From Gammaproteobacteria bacterium (GTDB lineage: Bacteria > Pseudomonadota > Gammaproteobacteria > Pseudomonadales > Oleiphilaceae), in the NCBI GenBank assembly GCA_029268325.1, contig JAJUGC010000001.1, positions 1 through 26,249 of the forward strand: a stretch of DNA of 26,249 nt, given 5' to 3'. The position numbers were made by a program, and so were the translations under genes. The notes under the pieces are model-generated. The model worked only from the letters and a program-made list of their open reading frames with translations, made no database searches and was not told the DNA's origin. Below are positions 15,241 through 23,021 of this stretch, one piece after another. Within the stretch, counting starts at the first letter, position 1, and each line of letters begins with the position of its first letter.

Positions 15241-18200
15241 ATGCAACTTTTACCCCGAGTTCGGCAGAGTCTCCGCTATGTGCTGGGTCAGAACCGGCAA
15301 AGCTGGAGCAGTGGCAGCATTCTATATGTGGAGCTGCGTGGTGGCTGTGCCCATGACAATGACTTCCTAGACCGGCTGGAGGCGGCCCTGGAGCAGGCGC
15401 CGCAAGTACTTTGGAGCCGCTATGTGCCGGAACTGGAGCGGCTGGTGATTGCCAAGGCCCACAAGGACCTGCCCGACTCTACCGTGCTGAGGCTGATCCG
15501 GGCCGTAGAGAAGGAGTACGGGCACCAGCGCAAGCTGTTCAAGACCCATACCCGCTTCCCGGGAGAGGGCGCGTTGCTGGCGCAAACCGGATTGCAAATT
15601 GCAGCGGATGTGGCGGGGCTAGCGTTAGGGACGGTGCTGGGCCGCTCCAAGGGGCGTCGCACCAGGATGTTCACGGACTTTAACGCCTTGATCACACTGG
15701 TCGACAACTTCCCGGAGTTGCGTGAGCCCCTGGTGAGCTGGCTGGGGCGGGATAACGTCGACATGCTGCTGAGCCTGTCAGCCACCTTCAGCGAGTCCAT
15801 GACCAAGGGGCGTTCCGGTGGGGTGCTGCGTCTGGCGCTACGCATGCAGGAGTGGAGTGCGATCCAGGCTCGCAAAGCCGTGTGGCTGGATCTGGAATCC
15901 CACTGCCTGAGTTTGTGGGAGCGGGCCAGCCGTCTGCGGGGCAGCTTCCAGCGCCGCATGACACCGTTGCCCAATGGCCCGATCGAAGACTATACCGCCA
16001 CCTCCGAGAAGCTGGCCATGGCAAGCTTTAGTGTGGAGCTGGCCAACACCCATGACCTGACCAATGCCACCGCGGCCTTGTTCGCCGCGGTTCCCAAGCC
16101 GGCCAACTACGGTCGGGAAGCCTTTTGTATCGAACTGGAGCGGCGCTTGGCCAAGGCAGGAGTCTTGGTCGTGGAGCCCCGTTCGCTACGGGCCCTGGAC
16201 CGGGTGTCCCGGGTGCTGGTGGATTCCCGTCTGTTGTCCCAGGTGCGTTGCTCTGTATCCACGGTCAAACCCTTTGCCGAGGTTGAAGATCTTTATGGGC
16301 GCTTGGACCGGATGATTGTCCGCAACCGGGTCACGGAGCAGGATCGGGGTGAGGAGTGGCGGCTCGAGGCACCGAGCAAAGTTGAGGGTTTGCCCGAGGC
16401 GGTGCGGGACTGGTGGCAGGATTATGGCCTGCCCCTGTCGGATCTGAGGCTGCTGTGGCGGGGCCAGCAATTGGTGGCCGCTGCCGTGGTTCAGGAGGTT
16501 CTGGATTCCACCGTGGAAACGGTTCTGGCAAGGGTGCGGCGTACTGGAGCCAACCTGGTTCTGGTCGGTGAGGAGCAGGATATTCCCCCCAGTTGCCGGG
16601 TTTATCAGCACATGAGCTATCGCCAGGCCCGGCGCTCCATGAAGCTTTGGCAGGCCAGTGGGGAGGTGATTCTCGCGGTCGGCTGGAGCGAGGTGCTGAT
16701 GGGGGCGGACATCGGCATCGGAGCCCTGGTGGGAGATGGGCCCTGGCCCCGCCATGCCCATGTGCTCACCCGCGACCCCATGGACACCCTCTGGCGCTTT
16801 GCCATTGCCCGGGATCAGGGGCGAAAGACCGCGGAGCAAAGTGTCATCCTGTCCCAAATCGAAGCCTTCAGTGCCCTGGTCCTGTCCCTTAACAAGCTGA
16901 ACATGGCCACGGTGCGGCGTATTCGTCAGAGCGCCAATATTGCCAGTGCGATTGCCATGATCAATGGCATTCGCCTGGCGCGCCAGGTGGACGCGTTGCC
17001 AGAGGAGCTGCGTCTGGATCCGGCTCCCTGGCATGCCATGGATGTAGAAACGGCCTTGCTGCGGCTGGACTCCAGCACTGAGGGGCTGACCTGGCAGCAG
17101 GCCCGGGCTCGCTTGCCAGAGCCGGTGCCTGAACCCGGAGCGATGTTGCACTTCCTGGATGCGGTCATGGCGGAGCTGGGCGGGCCTTTGGTGCCCGTGC
17201 TCCTGGCGGGAGCGGGGCTGTCGGCCCTGACCGGAGCCTTGTTGGATGCCGGACTGATCGGCGCGGTGGTGGCCATCAACGGTATGGTGGGCGGCATTCA
17301 GCGCTATCGTACGGAGCAGCAGCTGCGTTCCCTGGATCATCAGGAGCGGCGCAAAGTGCGCTGCCTGCGGGATCGGCAAGAGGTGGCCCTGGAGCCTGAC
17401 GCCCTGGTGCCGGGAGACGTGATCCTGCTGGAAGCCGGGGAGGTGGTGCCTGCGGACTGCCGTCTGCTGGAGGGCAATCACCTGGAAATGGACGAGTCTT
17501 CTCTCACAGGAGAGTCGTTACCCGTGGCCAAGCGGGTGCGCCCCAGCTATTCGGTGACCTTGGCTGACCGGAGCTCCATGCTGTACGAAGGAACGGTGGT
17601 GGCAGTGGGGGAGGCGAAAGCCCTGGTGGTGGCCCGCAAGGATGTGTCCGAGTCGCGCCGGGCCCACTATCTGCAGCCAACGGCCAGGAGCGGAGTTGAG
17701 TCCCGGCTGGATAGCCTGACTGCACTTACCTTGCCGGTTGCGGCTTTCTCCGGAATTGGCGTCATGATTTCCGGGCTATCCCGTAACCGCCCTGTGTCCG
17801 AGATGGTCGGCGCTGGCGTGAGCCTGGCGGTGGCCGCGGTGCCGGAAGGCTTGCCGTTGCTGTCCACCATGGCCCAGATGGCCGCAGCGGGACGCCTGGC
17901 GGAAACCGGAGCCGTGGTGCGCAATCCGCGGGCCATTGAAGCCTTGGGGCGGATGACGGTGCTGTGTGCTGACAAGACCGGCACCCTGACAGAAGGCGCC
18001 CTGGCCCTGCGGGTGGTGGCGCTGGACGGTGAAGTGCAGGCCATTAACAGCCTGAATGAAGACGGCCGGCAACTGCTGGCGATCAGTATGATGGCCAGCC
18101 CCGAAGACAATAGGGGCAAGGGTCTGGCCCATGTGACCGACGATGCGGTCCTGCAGGCCGCCCGTGAATACAACGAAGATCTGTTTGACGAAACCGGGGC

Positions 18201-19803
18201 CTGGCGGCGGATCAAGGAATTGCCCTTCCGCTCGGAGCGGGGTTATCACGCCACCTTGGCCGAGCGCCATGGCAAGCGCTGGATCTGTGTGAAAGGGGCG
18301 CCCGATGTGCTGGTTCCTTTCTGTGATCGCTGGAAGCGGGGCACCGGGCGTATCACTCGCATCAACCAGAAATCCCGACAAAAGATTCTGGATTTGGCCC
18401 ACGACCTGGCAGCGCGCGGCTATCGGGTCCTGGCGGTCGCCGAGCGGGCCGCGGTGAGCGAAGTGTTGAACGAGGACAAGGTCGAGCGCCTGGTCTTTCG
18501 AGGCTTTCTGGCGTTGGCAGACCCGGTTCGGGCCACGGCCCGGGAGGCCGTGGAAGCGTTAAACCATGCTGGCGTTGGCGTGAAGATTGTCACCGGCGAC
18601 CATCCGGTCACCGCCTTAGCCATTGCCCGGGAGTTGGGTATCAATGCCGAACATGCGGTTCTGACCGGTTCAGAGATCGAAAGCCTGAGTGACCAGGCCC
18701 TGGCGACGCGGGTGGGCAAGGTGCAGGTCTATGCCCGGGTCACGCCCCGGCAGAAGGCGCGGATTGTGGCCGCCTTGCAGCGCTCCGGCGAAGTGGTAGG
18801 CATGACCGGTGATGGAGCGAACGATGCCGCCGCCATGCGTTTGGCGGATGTGGGAATCGCCCTGGGTGAGCGCAGCACCGCGGCGGCTCGGGCTGCCGCG
18901 GATCTGCTCGTGATCGATGGACGGATCGAAACCATTGTGGCGGCCGTCTTGGAAGGGCGGGCTCTGTGGAGTAGCGTCCGGGACGCGGTCGCCCTGCTGG
19001 TCGGTGGAAACCTGGGCGAAATCGGCTTTACCTTGCTGGGTGGGCTGGTGGATGGCCGCTCGCCTTTGAATGCCCGTCAGCTGTTACTGGTCAATCTGCT
19101 CACCGATACCCTGCCGGCGTTGGCGGTAGTCCTGCGTCGCCCCCAAGGGATCACCCCCGAGCAGCTGCTGGGTGAAGGGCCGGATGCTTCCCTGGGCGAA
19201 GCCCTAACCCGTGATATCCAGTGGCGTGCGGGCCTGACCACCGGGGTTACTTCAGCCTCCTGGATGGTTGCCCGCCTTCTCGGCAGCCCCCAGCGGGCTT
19301 CCACGGTCGCCTTGCTGACACTCGTGGGAGGCCAGTTGGGGCAAGCCATCATGGCCGGGCGCGGCAGCCGGGAAGTGGTGCTTGCCGCCGTCGGAACCTG
19401 GGCGGTCTTGGCGGCCATCGTGCAGACGCCGGGGATCAGCAAGTTGTTCGGCTGCCGTCCTTTGGGGCCTTTGGGTTGGACCCAGGCAATCACGGCCATT
19501 GGGGTGTCGGTCTTGGGGGCGCGCTGGATGCCGGAGCTGCAGCGTTGGAGTCAGACGGCTGTGCAGACCCTGACCAGTGGTGTCCAGGACTGGCTGGCGG
19601 ACGAGGAGGATGCGGAACTCATTGCCTTGCCGCCTCCCGAGGGTGAGGAATCAGAAGCCCCATTGACCCAATGGCTGCCGGATCTGGCGGAGTGGTTGCG
19701 TACACCGGAGCGGATGGTGCGGGACATGCAGGCTTGGTTTGTCGGGGAGGAGGCCGAAACTGAGGCACCAGCGCTTGAAGGGGAGTATCGGGTGCTGCAC
19801 TGA
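15241..19803 (+). CDS. Giant P-type ATPase, CtpI-like, with pseudo-ATPase N-terminal half
   Basis: The protein has 1520 residues. The ATG at 15241 has AAGGA 7 bases upstream; TTG at 15223 is a poorer choice. Residues about 15-90 resemble an HMA-like fold. Residues 100-215 match, from memory, the N-terminal region of mycobacterial CtpI-type pumps. Residues about 430-530 look like a dead P domain. The active pump starts near 600 and has TGES (756-759), the M4 motif PEGLP (868-872), the phosphorylated D911 in DKTGTLT, TGD (1118-1120), and the hinge TGDGAND (1189-1195). PEGLP places it with P2-like cation pumps, so Ca2+, Mg2+ or another hard cation is likelier than a soft heavy metal. There is no CPC motif. 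The transported ion is unknown. A long acidic C-terminal tail follows the last helices. Confidence 0.9.
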   Translation: MQLLPRVRQSLRYVLGQNRQSWSSGSILYVELRGGCAHDNDFLDRLEAALEQAPQVLWSRYVPELERLVIAKAHKDLPDSTVLRLIRAVEKEYGHQRKLFKTHTRFPGEGALLAQTGLQIAADVAGLALGTVLGRSKGRRTRMFTDFNALITLVDNFPELREPLVSWLGRDNVDMLLSLSATFSESMTKGRSGGVLRLALRMQEWSAIQARKAVWLDLESHCLSLWERASRLRGSFQRRMTPLPNGPIEDYTATSEKLAMASFSVELANTHDLTNATAALFAAVPKPANYGREAFCIELERRLAKAGVLVVEPRSLRALDRVSRVLVDSRLLSQVRCSVSTVKPFAEVEDLYGRLDRMIVRNRVTEQDRGEEWRLEAPSKVEGLPEAVRDWWQDYGLPLSDLRLLWRGQQLVAAAVVQEVLDSTVETVLARVRRTGANLVLVGEEQDIPPSCRVYQHMSYRQARRSMKLWQASGEVILAVGWSEVLMGADIGIGALVGDGPWPRHAHVLTRDPMDTLWRFAIARDQGRKTAEQSVILSQIEAFSALVLSLNKLNMATVRRIRQSANIASAIAMINGIRLARQVDALPEELRLDPAPWHAMDVETALLRLDSSTEGLTWQQARARLPEPVPEPGAMLHFLDAVMAELGGPLVPVLLAGAGLSALTGALLDAGLIGAVVAINGMVGGIQRYRTEQQLRSLDHQERRKVRCLRDRQEVALEPDALVPGDVILLEAGEVVPADCRLLEGNHLEMDESSLTGESLPVAKRVRPSYSVTLADRSSMLYEGTVVAVGEAKALVVARKDVSESRRAHYLQPTARSGVESRLDSLTALTLPVAAFSGIGVMISGLSRNRPVSEMVGAGVSLAVAAVPEGLPLLSTMAQMAAAGRLAETGAVVRNPRAIEALGRMTVLCADKTGTLTEGALALRVVALDGEVQAINSLNEDGRQLLAISMMASPEDNRGKGLAHVTDDAVLQAAREYNEDLFDETGAWRRIKELPFRSERGYHATLAERHGKRWICVKGAPDVLVPFCDRWKRGTGRITRINQKSRQKILDLAHDLAARGYRVLAVAERAAVSEVLNEDKVERLVFRGFLALADPVRATAREAVEALNHAGVGVKIVTGDHPVTALAIARELGINAEHAVLTGSEIESLSDQALATRVGKVQVYARVTPRQKARIVAALQRSGEVVGMTGDGANDAAAMRLADVGIALGERSTAAARAAADLLVIDGRIETIVAAVLEGRALWSSVRDAVALLVGGNLGEIGFTLLGGLVDGRSPLNARQLLLVNLLTDTLPALAVVLRRPQGITPEQLLGEGPDASLGEALTRDIQWRAGLTTGVTSASWMVARLLGSPQRASTVALLTLVGGQLGQAIMAGRGSREVVLAAVGTWAVLAAIVQTPGISKLFGCRPLGPLGWTQAITAIGVSVLGARWMPELQRWSQTAVQTLTSGVQDWLADEEDAELIALPPPEGEESEAPLTQWLPDLAEWLRTPERMVRDMQAWFVGEEAETEAPALEGEYRVLH

Positions 19804-19826
19804 GCGGCCAAAGCAGAGGCCGCTCA
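19801..19826. terminator. Bidirectional terminator between P-type ATPase and slyD
   Basis: A perfect 9-base-pair stem, TGAGCGGCC (19801-19809) with GGCCGCTCA (19818-19826), encloses an 8-base loop. It includes the ATPase stop codon and lies 17 bases from the end of convergent slyD. T-runs are weak, but position and perfect pairing fit a shared terminator. Confidence 0.6.
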
Positions 19827-19843
19827 GGAGACGGTCTTAAGTC

Positions 19844-20335
19844 TTAGTGGTGATGGTGTCCATCTGGCCCATGGGCGTGGCCGTGGTCGATTTCCTCTTC
19901 GGTGGCATCACGGATGTCCTTGATGGTGACCGAGAAGGTGAGGGTTTGGCCTGCCAGGGGATGGTTCACATCCACGTCAATCGAGAACTTGCCGACTTTG
20001 ACCACGGTGACGGTCTGCTGGGTGCCATCCTTCATTTGCAGGGTGACCTGACTGCCGGGTTTCAGGCCTTTGACTCCCCCCACATATTTGGCGGGAATCC
20101 GCTGGATGTGCCCTTCGGTCTGGACTTCCCCATAGGCATCGGCCGGTTCCAGGGTCAGTTCGATCTGGTCGCCCACGTCTTTGCCGGTCAAGGCTTCCTC
20201 AATCTTGGGCAGGATGTTTTCTGCACCGTGCAGATAGCTCATGGGAGCGCTTTCATCGGCTTTTTCCACAACTTCGCCTTGAGTGTTCTTGACCTCGTAG
20301 ACGACGGTGACAACTTTGTTAGCTTCAACCGGCAT
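19844..20335 (-). CDS. slyD: FKBP-type peptidyl-prolyl isomerase SlyD
   Basis: The protein has 163 residues. The ATG at 20335 has GGAG 8 bases upstream; the longer frame to 20416 has no family sequence. SlyD catalyses cis-trans isomerisation of prolyl bonds and acts as a chaperone in the cytoplasm, and it binds nickel for hydrogenase maturation. Visible parts are the FKBP half-domain with SYLHGAENILPKIEEAL (33-49), the insert-in-flap segment (about 72-122), and the NHPLAGQTLTFSV return (124-136). The C-terminal tail DHGHAHGPDGHHHH is histidine-rich but short and lacks the cysteines of E. coli SlyD, so metal binding may differ. Confidence 0.93.
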   Translation of the reverse strand: MPVEANKVVTVVYEVKNTQGEVVEKADESAPMSYLHGAENILPKIEEALTGKDVGDQIELTLEPADAYGEVQTEGHIQRIPAKYVGGVKGLKPGSQVTLQMKDGTQQTVTVVKVGKFSIDVDVNHPLAGQTLTFSVTIKDIRDATEEEIDHGHAHGPDGHHHH

Positions 20336-20683
20336 GTTTTGATCTCCAAAATTCAAGTGTGTGCATTGTAGTGATTTGCTCCATGCTCGGCCAGCGTCTT
20401 TGGGGACGCTGAGCACTGTAGAAAGCAGCGGTTATGGCGTGGAGGTGAGGGGTAACACCGGAAGCCGCAGGAGAAGGCTTGTAGATGGCAGAAGGGGCAT
20501 GGAGAAACCGGATAAAGCATGCAGAGCTTCTCCAACCTCGCAGTGGATGCTTGGTCTGGCCGGCGTGGCAGGATAAGATTTTGGGAAGGGTTGTGCGCTA
20601 GGAAGGGAAACGAACGCCCAACCCCAATGCCCGGGAAGCGGCGGTTCAAGCAACTGAATAGAAGGGAGGCTTTTCAGACAGTT
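20336..20683. promoter_or_regulatory. Divergent intergenic region with a hairpin
   Basis: These 348 bases lie between slyD and the DUF6968-like gene. CAGCGTC (20392-20398) pairs with GACGCTG (20405-20411) around TTTGGG, about 57 bases upstream of the slyD start, where it would fall in the slyD leader or promoter. I see no supported gene and no clear promoter hexamers. Confidence 0.3.
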
Positions 20684-21019
20684 ATGAAATATCCAATTGC
20701 GGAGAAAGAACTGATTGCCTGTCATCCCGATGGCGAGCGCCAGCGGGTCAAGATCCAGGTCGGACGTCCATTTCGACTGGAGCGTTATGAGTGGGCAGTG
20801 TCGGTCCATCTGGAAGGGCTTTACCATAGTCTGCCGGATGTGCACGGCGAGGATTCCTATGAGGCCCTGGCGCTCAGTTTTGCGTTACTGCACCGGTTGC
20901 TGAGGGAGTTCGTGGAGCAGGGGGGCCAGCTGTGGGAGAAGGATGGCAAGACACCTTTTGAAGCGGGCTTCCCCTCGGTCCAGTGGAACACGGAGCAGTT
21001 GACCCGCACCTATTCCTGA
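20684..21019 (+). CDS. Small DUF6968-like protein
   Basis: The protein has 111 residues. The ATG at 20684 is the best start by protein composition, although the nearest good ribosome binding site (GGGAGG, 20664-20669) is 14 bases away; the frame is open upstream to 20519 with unlikely sequence. The domain has a strand pattern (LIACHPDGERQRVKIQVG, then WAVSVHLEG) followed by a helix with EDSYEALALSFALLHRLLRE. This resembles DUF6968, small proteins of unknown role, some near toxin or immunity genes. No such neighbour is seen here. The family call is tentative. Confidence 0.68.
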   Translation: MKYPIAEKELIACHPDGERQRVKIQVGRPFRLERYEWAVSVHLEGLYHSLPDVHGEDSYEALALSFALLHRLLREFVEQGGQLWEKDGKTPFEAGFPSVQWNTEQLTRTYS

Positions 21020-21079
21020 TAGGTTTTCCGATTCGCCAGTCCTTCCGTTACTGGGGCCTCTGGGTCCATGCCCGGCATG

Positions 21080-21505
21080 TTAATCAGGGCTGGCAATGAT
21101 CAGGGAAGACAGGAGGGCAAACACCACAAACAGGACGCTCACGGTATTGATAAAGGTGAAGGCATAGAACCGGAAGCGTTTCGGTGGGCCCTTGAAGGTG
21201 GAAGTTTCCAGCCAGGGCAGCAGGAAATAGAGCAAATTGGCGGTGACCAGGAGGGCGACGTTGGACCGCAGGCCCAGCCAAATGCGTTGGGACAACTCAT
21301 TCCAGCCGCTATAGGCCTCGCCATAGCCGGCCCCCAGTATCAGAACCTGGCCAAGCAGCAGGCAGCCGATCAGGCGCAGGTTGTATCCCAGGCGGTGCCG
21401 ATTCCACCAGCGCAAGGCTGACAGTTCCATCTGGTCCTGGCGACCAGCGAAAAACCAGCGCGTGAGCTGCAGGAAGCGGTTAGTCTGAGTCATAGAGGGT
21501 TCCAT
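21080..21505 (-). CDS. Unrecognised small membrane protein
   Basis: The protein has 141 residues. The ATG at 21505 is chosen because TAGGAG lies 9 bases upstream; that same motif abuts the in-frame ATG at 21514, leaving no spacing. Three hydrophobic helices are likely: about 44-64 (LRLIGCLLLGQVLILGAGY), 83-98 (VALLVTANLLYFLLPWL) and 111-137 (AFTFINTVSVLFVVFALL). The N terminus is basic and cytoplasmic. I do not recognise a family. It lies 102 bases downstream of the PilZ-reductase gene on the same strand and may be co-transcribed with it, which would put a membrane partner into that module. Confidence 0.72.
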   Translation of the reverse strand: MEPSMTQTNRFLQLTRWFFAGRQDQMELSALRWWNRHRLGYNLRLIGCLLLGQVLILGAGYGEAYSGWNELSQRIWLGLRSNVALLVTANLLYFLLPWLETSTFKGPPKRFRFYAFTFINTVSVLFVVFALLSSLIIASPD

Positions 21506-21607
21506 GGCTCGCATCTCCTAGACGATTTTATCGAGACGGCCAAACTGCAGAAGGGGGCAGGGCGGTTAACCCTATACTGCATGGCTTTTATCTATTCGTC
21601 CAGAGGG

Positions 21608-22936
21608 CTACTCATCCAAGGGCTCGACCAGGCGGCCCTGGAATCCTAGGCGCCGGGCTGTCTGGCGGAAGGCGGGAAAGTGGTTCAGGTCCGCTTCACC
21701 ATGCTCCAGCAGGACCAGGGCTTCGACCAGGCAGCCGGGAATGTCCCGGTTGTTCCAGGCGGGCATGCGCGGCCACATGGAAAACAGGTGGTGGGTCAGG
21801 ACAATCTTCTGGGTTTGGATGCGGTGGCTCTCCAGCAGTTCCCGCACTTCCAGGCTGATGCAGGGATGGGTGTCGTCGGCAATCAGGGCGCCTGGCGGCA
21901 GGGCATCGACCAGATCACGGATCACATCGCCATGGTGGGTGAGGGCGACGAACAGCCGGTGATCCGCTAGGCGTGCCCGGTCGGCAGTACGGATGATGGT
22001 GCCCTGACCCCGATCCAGGCGTTGCTCTTCCTGATAGCGGGGATCGAAGCCATAGACCTTGGGAAACAGGTCCAGCAGATCCTCGCAGACCATGTTACCG
22101 ATCCGCCCCGCTCCTCCCAGGACGGTAATGCCCTGCTCGTGTTGGTAGGGGGTCATTTCCTTCATTTTACGCACCGCTTCCCAAATCATGTACCGGGTGC
22201 CCATGGAGCCATCCACGAGGGGCGGCTCAATGGGAATACCCGCCTTCATGGTGAAGTTGGGCAGGCGTCCCACCAGGGCAATACAGGTGACATCCGGAAA
22301 GTCCCGACGCAAGTGGCCGATGTATTCCCGCACTTTATCGGAGTCCTGGGCCAGTTCACTTTCCAGGTATTTGGAGGCGACCAACAGTCCACGGCGGCCC
22401 CGGTTCCGGATCACGCCTCCGATAATGGTATTGGGCAACAGCTTTTCCATGGTGGGTGTGTAATAGGTCTGCACGTCCCGGGCTGAGCCATAAACCGCAA
22501 CCAGGACGCTGGGCCGGACCCATTTCAGCAGCAAGGGGCGCAGCAGGGTATTGGCTCCCAGCACGCCGGCCCGGCGGCTTCCCTTCCAGGCGGCGCGCCG
22601 GAAATAGACCCGGGCCCGTTGGGAAAGTGGGGCGGCCTGAACGAGATTATCAATATCATTGTCGGTAAGGCGAACCCGATGGAGTTTGAGACCGACATGA
22701 CTCTTGCCCACATGGACGACCCGTGCCGGCACTTTAAAATTGCCGGGTCGATTGAACTGGATATTGAGGGCTTGGCCGGGTTCCAGGGCGATGTCTTCCG
22801 GCTTTGCCAGGCGCAGGCCACTGAACGAGAGGTTGAGCGTACTGGTGCTCAGGCTCTGGTCGGCAACATCGACCGTCACGGGAATCCGGATCCCGGTTCG
22901 GAAGTGTCTCCGATATTCTCCATGAGAGGTTTTCAT
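21608..22936 (-). CDS. PilZ domain fused to an acyl-ACP-reductase-like Rossmann protein
   Basis: The protein has 442 residues from ATG 22936 (an in-frame TTG is at 22942; neither has a strong ribosome binding site). Residues 5-100 are a PilZ domain with the c-di-GMP motif: RxxxR (R9, R13) and NxSxxG (35-40). Residues about 140-440 form a different enzyme-like region: VTCIALVGRLPNFTM (216-230), DGSMGTRYMIWEAV (242-255), the dinucleotide loop TVLGGAGRIGNMVCEDL (271-287), and GCLVEALVLLEHGE with C402. The order and spacing resemble cyanobacterial long-chain acyl-ACP reductase, whose catalytic Cys lies in the equivalent ACFAEA segment; this comparison is from memory. Reduction of an acyl thioester gated by c-di-GMP is inference. 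It could instead be a non-catalytic regulator or another NAD(P)-dependent enzyme. Confidence 0.85.
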   Translation of the reverse strand: MKTSHGEYRRHFRTGIRIPVTVDVADQSLSTSTLNLSFSGLRLAKPEDIALEPGQALNIQFNRPGNFKVPARVVHVGKSHVGLKLHRVRLTDNDIDNLVQAAPLSQRARVYFRRAAWKGSRRAGVLGANTLLRPLLLKWVRPSVLVAVYGSARDVQTYYTPTMEKLLPNTIIGGVIRNRGRRGLLVASKYLESELAQDSDKVREYIGHLRRDFPDVTCIALVGRLPNFTMKAGIPIEPPLVDGSMGTRYMIWEAVRKMKEMTPYQHEQGITVLGGAGRIGNMVCEDLLDLFPKVYGFDPRYQEEQRLDRGQGTIIRTADRARLADHRLFVALTHHGDVIRDLVDALPPGALIADDTHPCISLEVRELLESHRIQTQKIVLTHHLFSMWPRMPAWNNRDIPGCLVEALVLLEHGEADLNHFPAFRQTARRLGFQGRLVEPLDE

Positions 22937-23021
22937 AGGCAACTTGGATATGCTCGACGTTAATGGGTGTCAGTTTTATTGTGGGCTAGAGCGATATAGA
23001 GCCAAAGGAAAGGGGTGATGA

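Noticed and set aside
16186..17481. A 431-codon open frame antisense to the P-type ATPase gene
   Set aside because: Same reasoning: shadow composition with no family motif, and the opposite strand is clearly coding.
21036..21054. Small stem CCAGT/ACTGG between convergent genes
   Set aside because: A five-base stem with a 9-base loop and no T-run is too weak to call a terminator.
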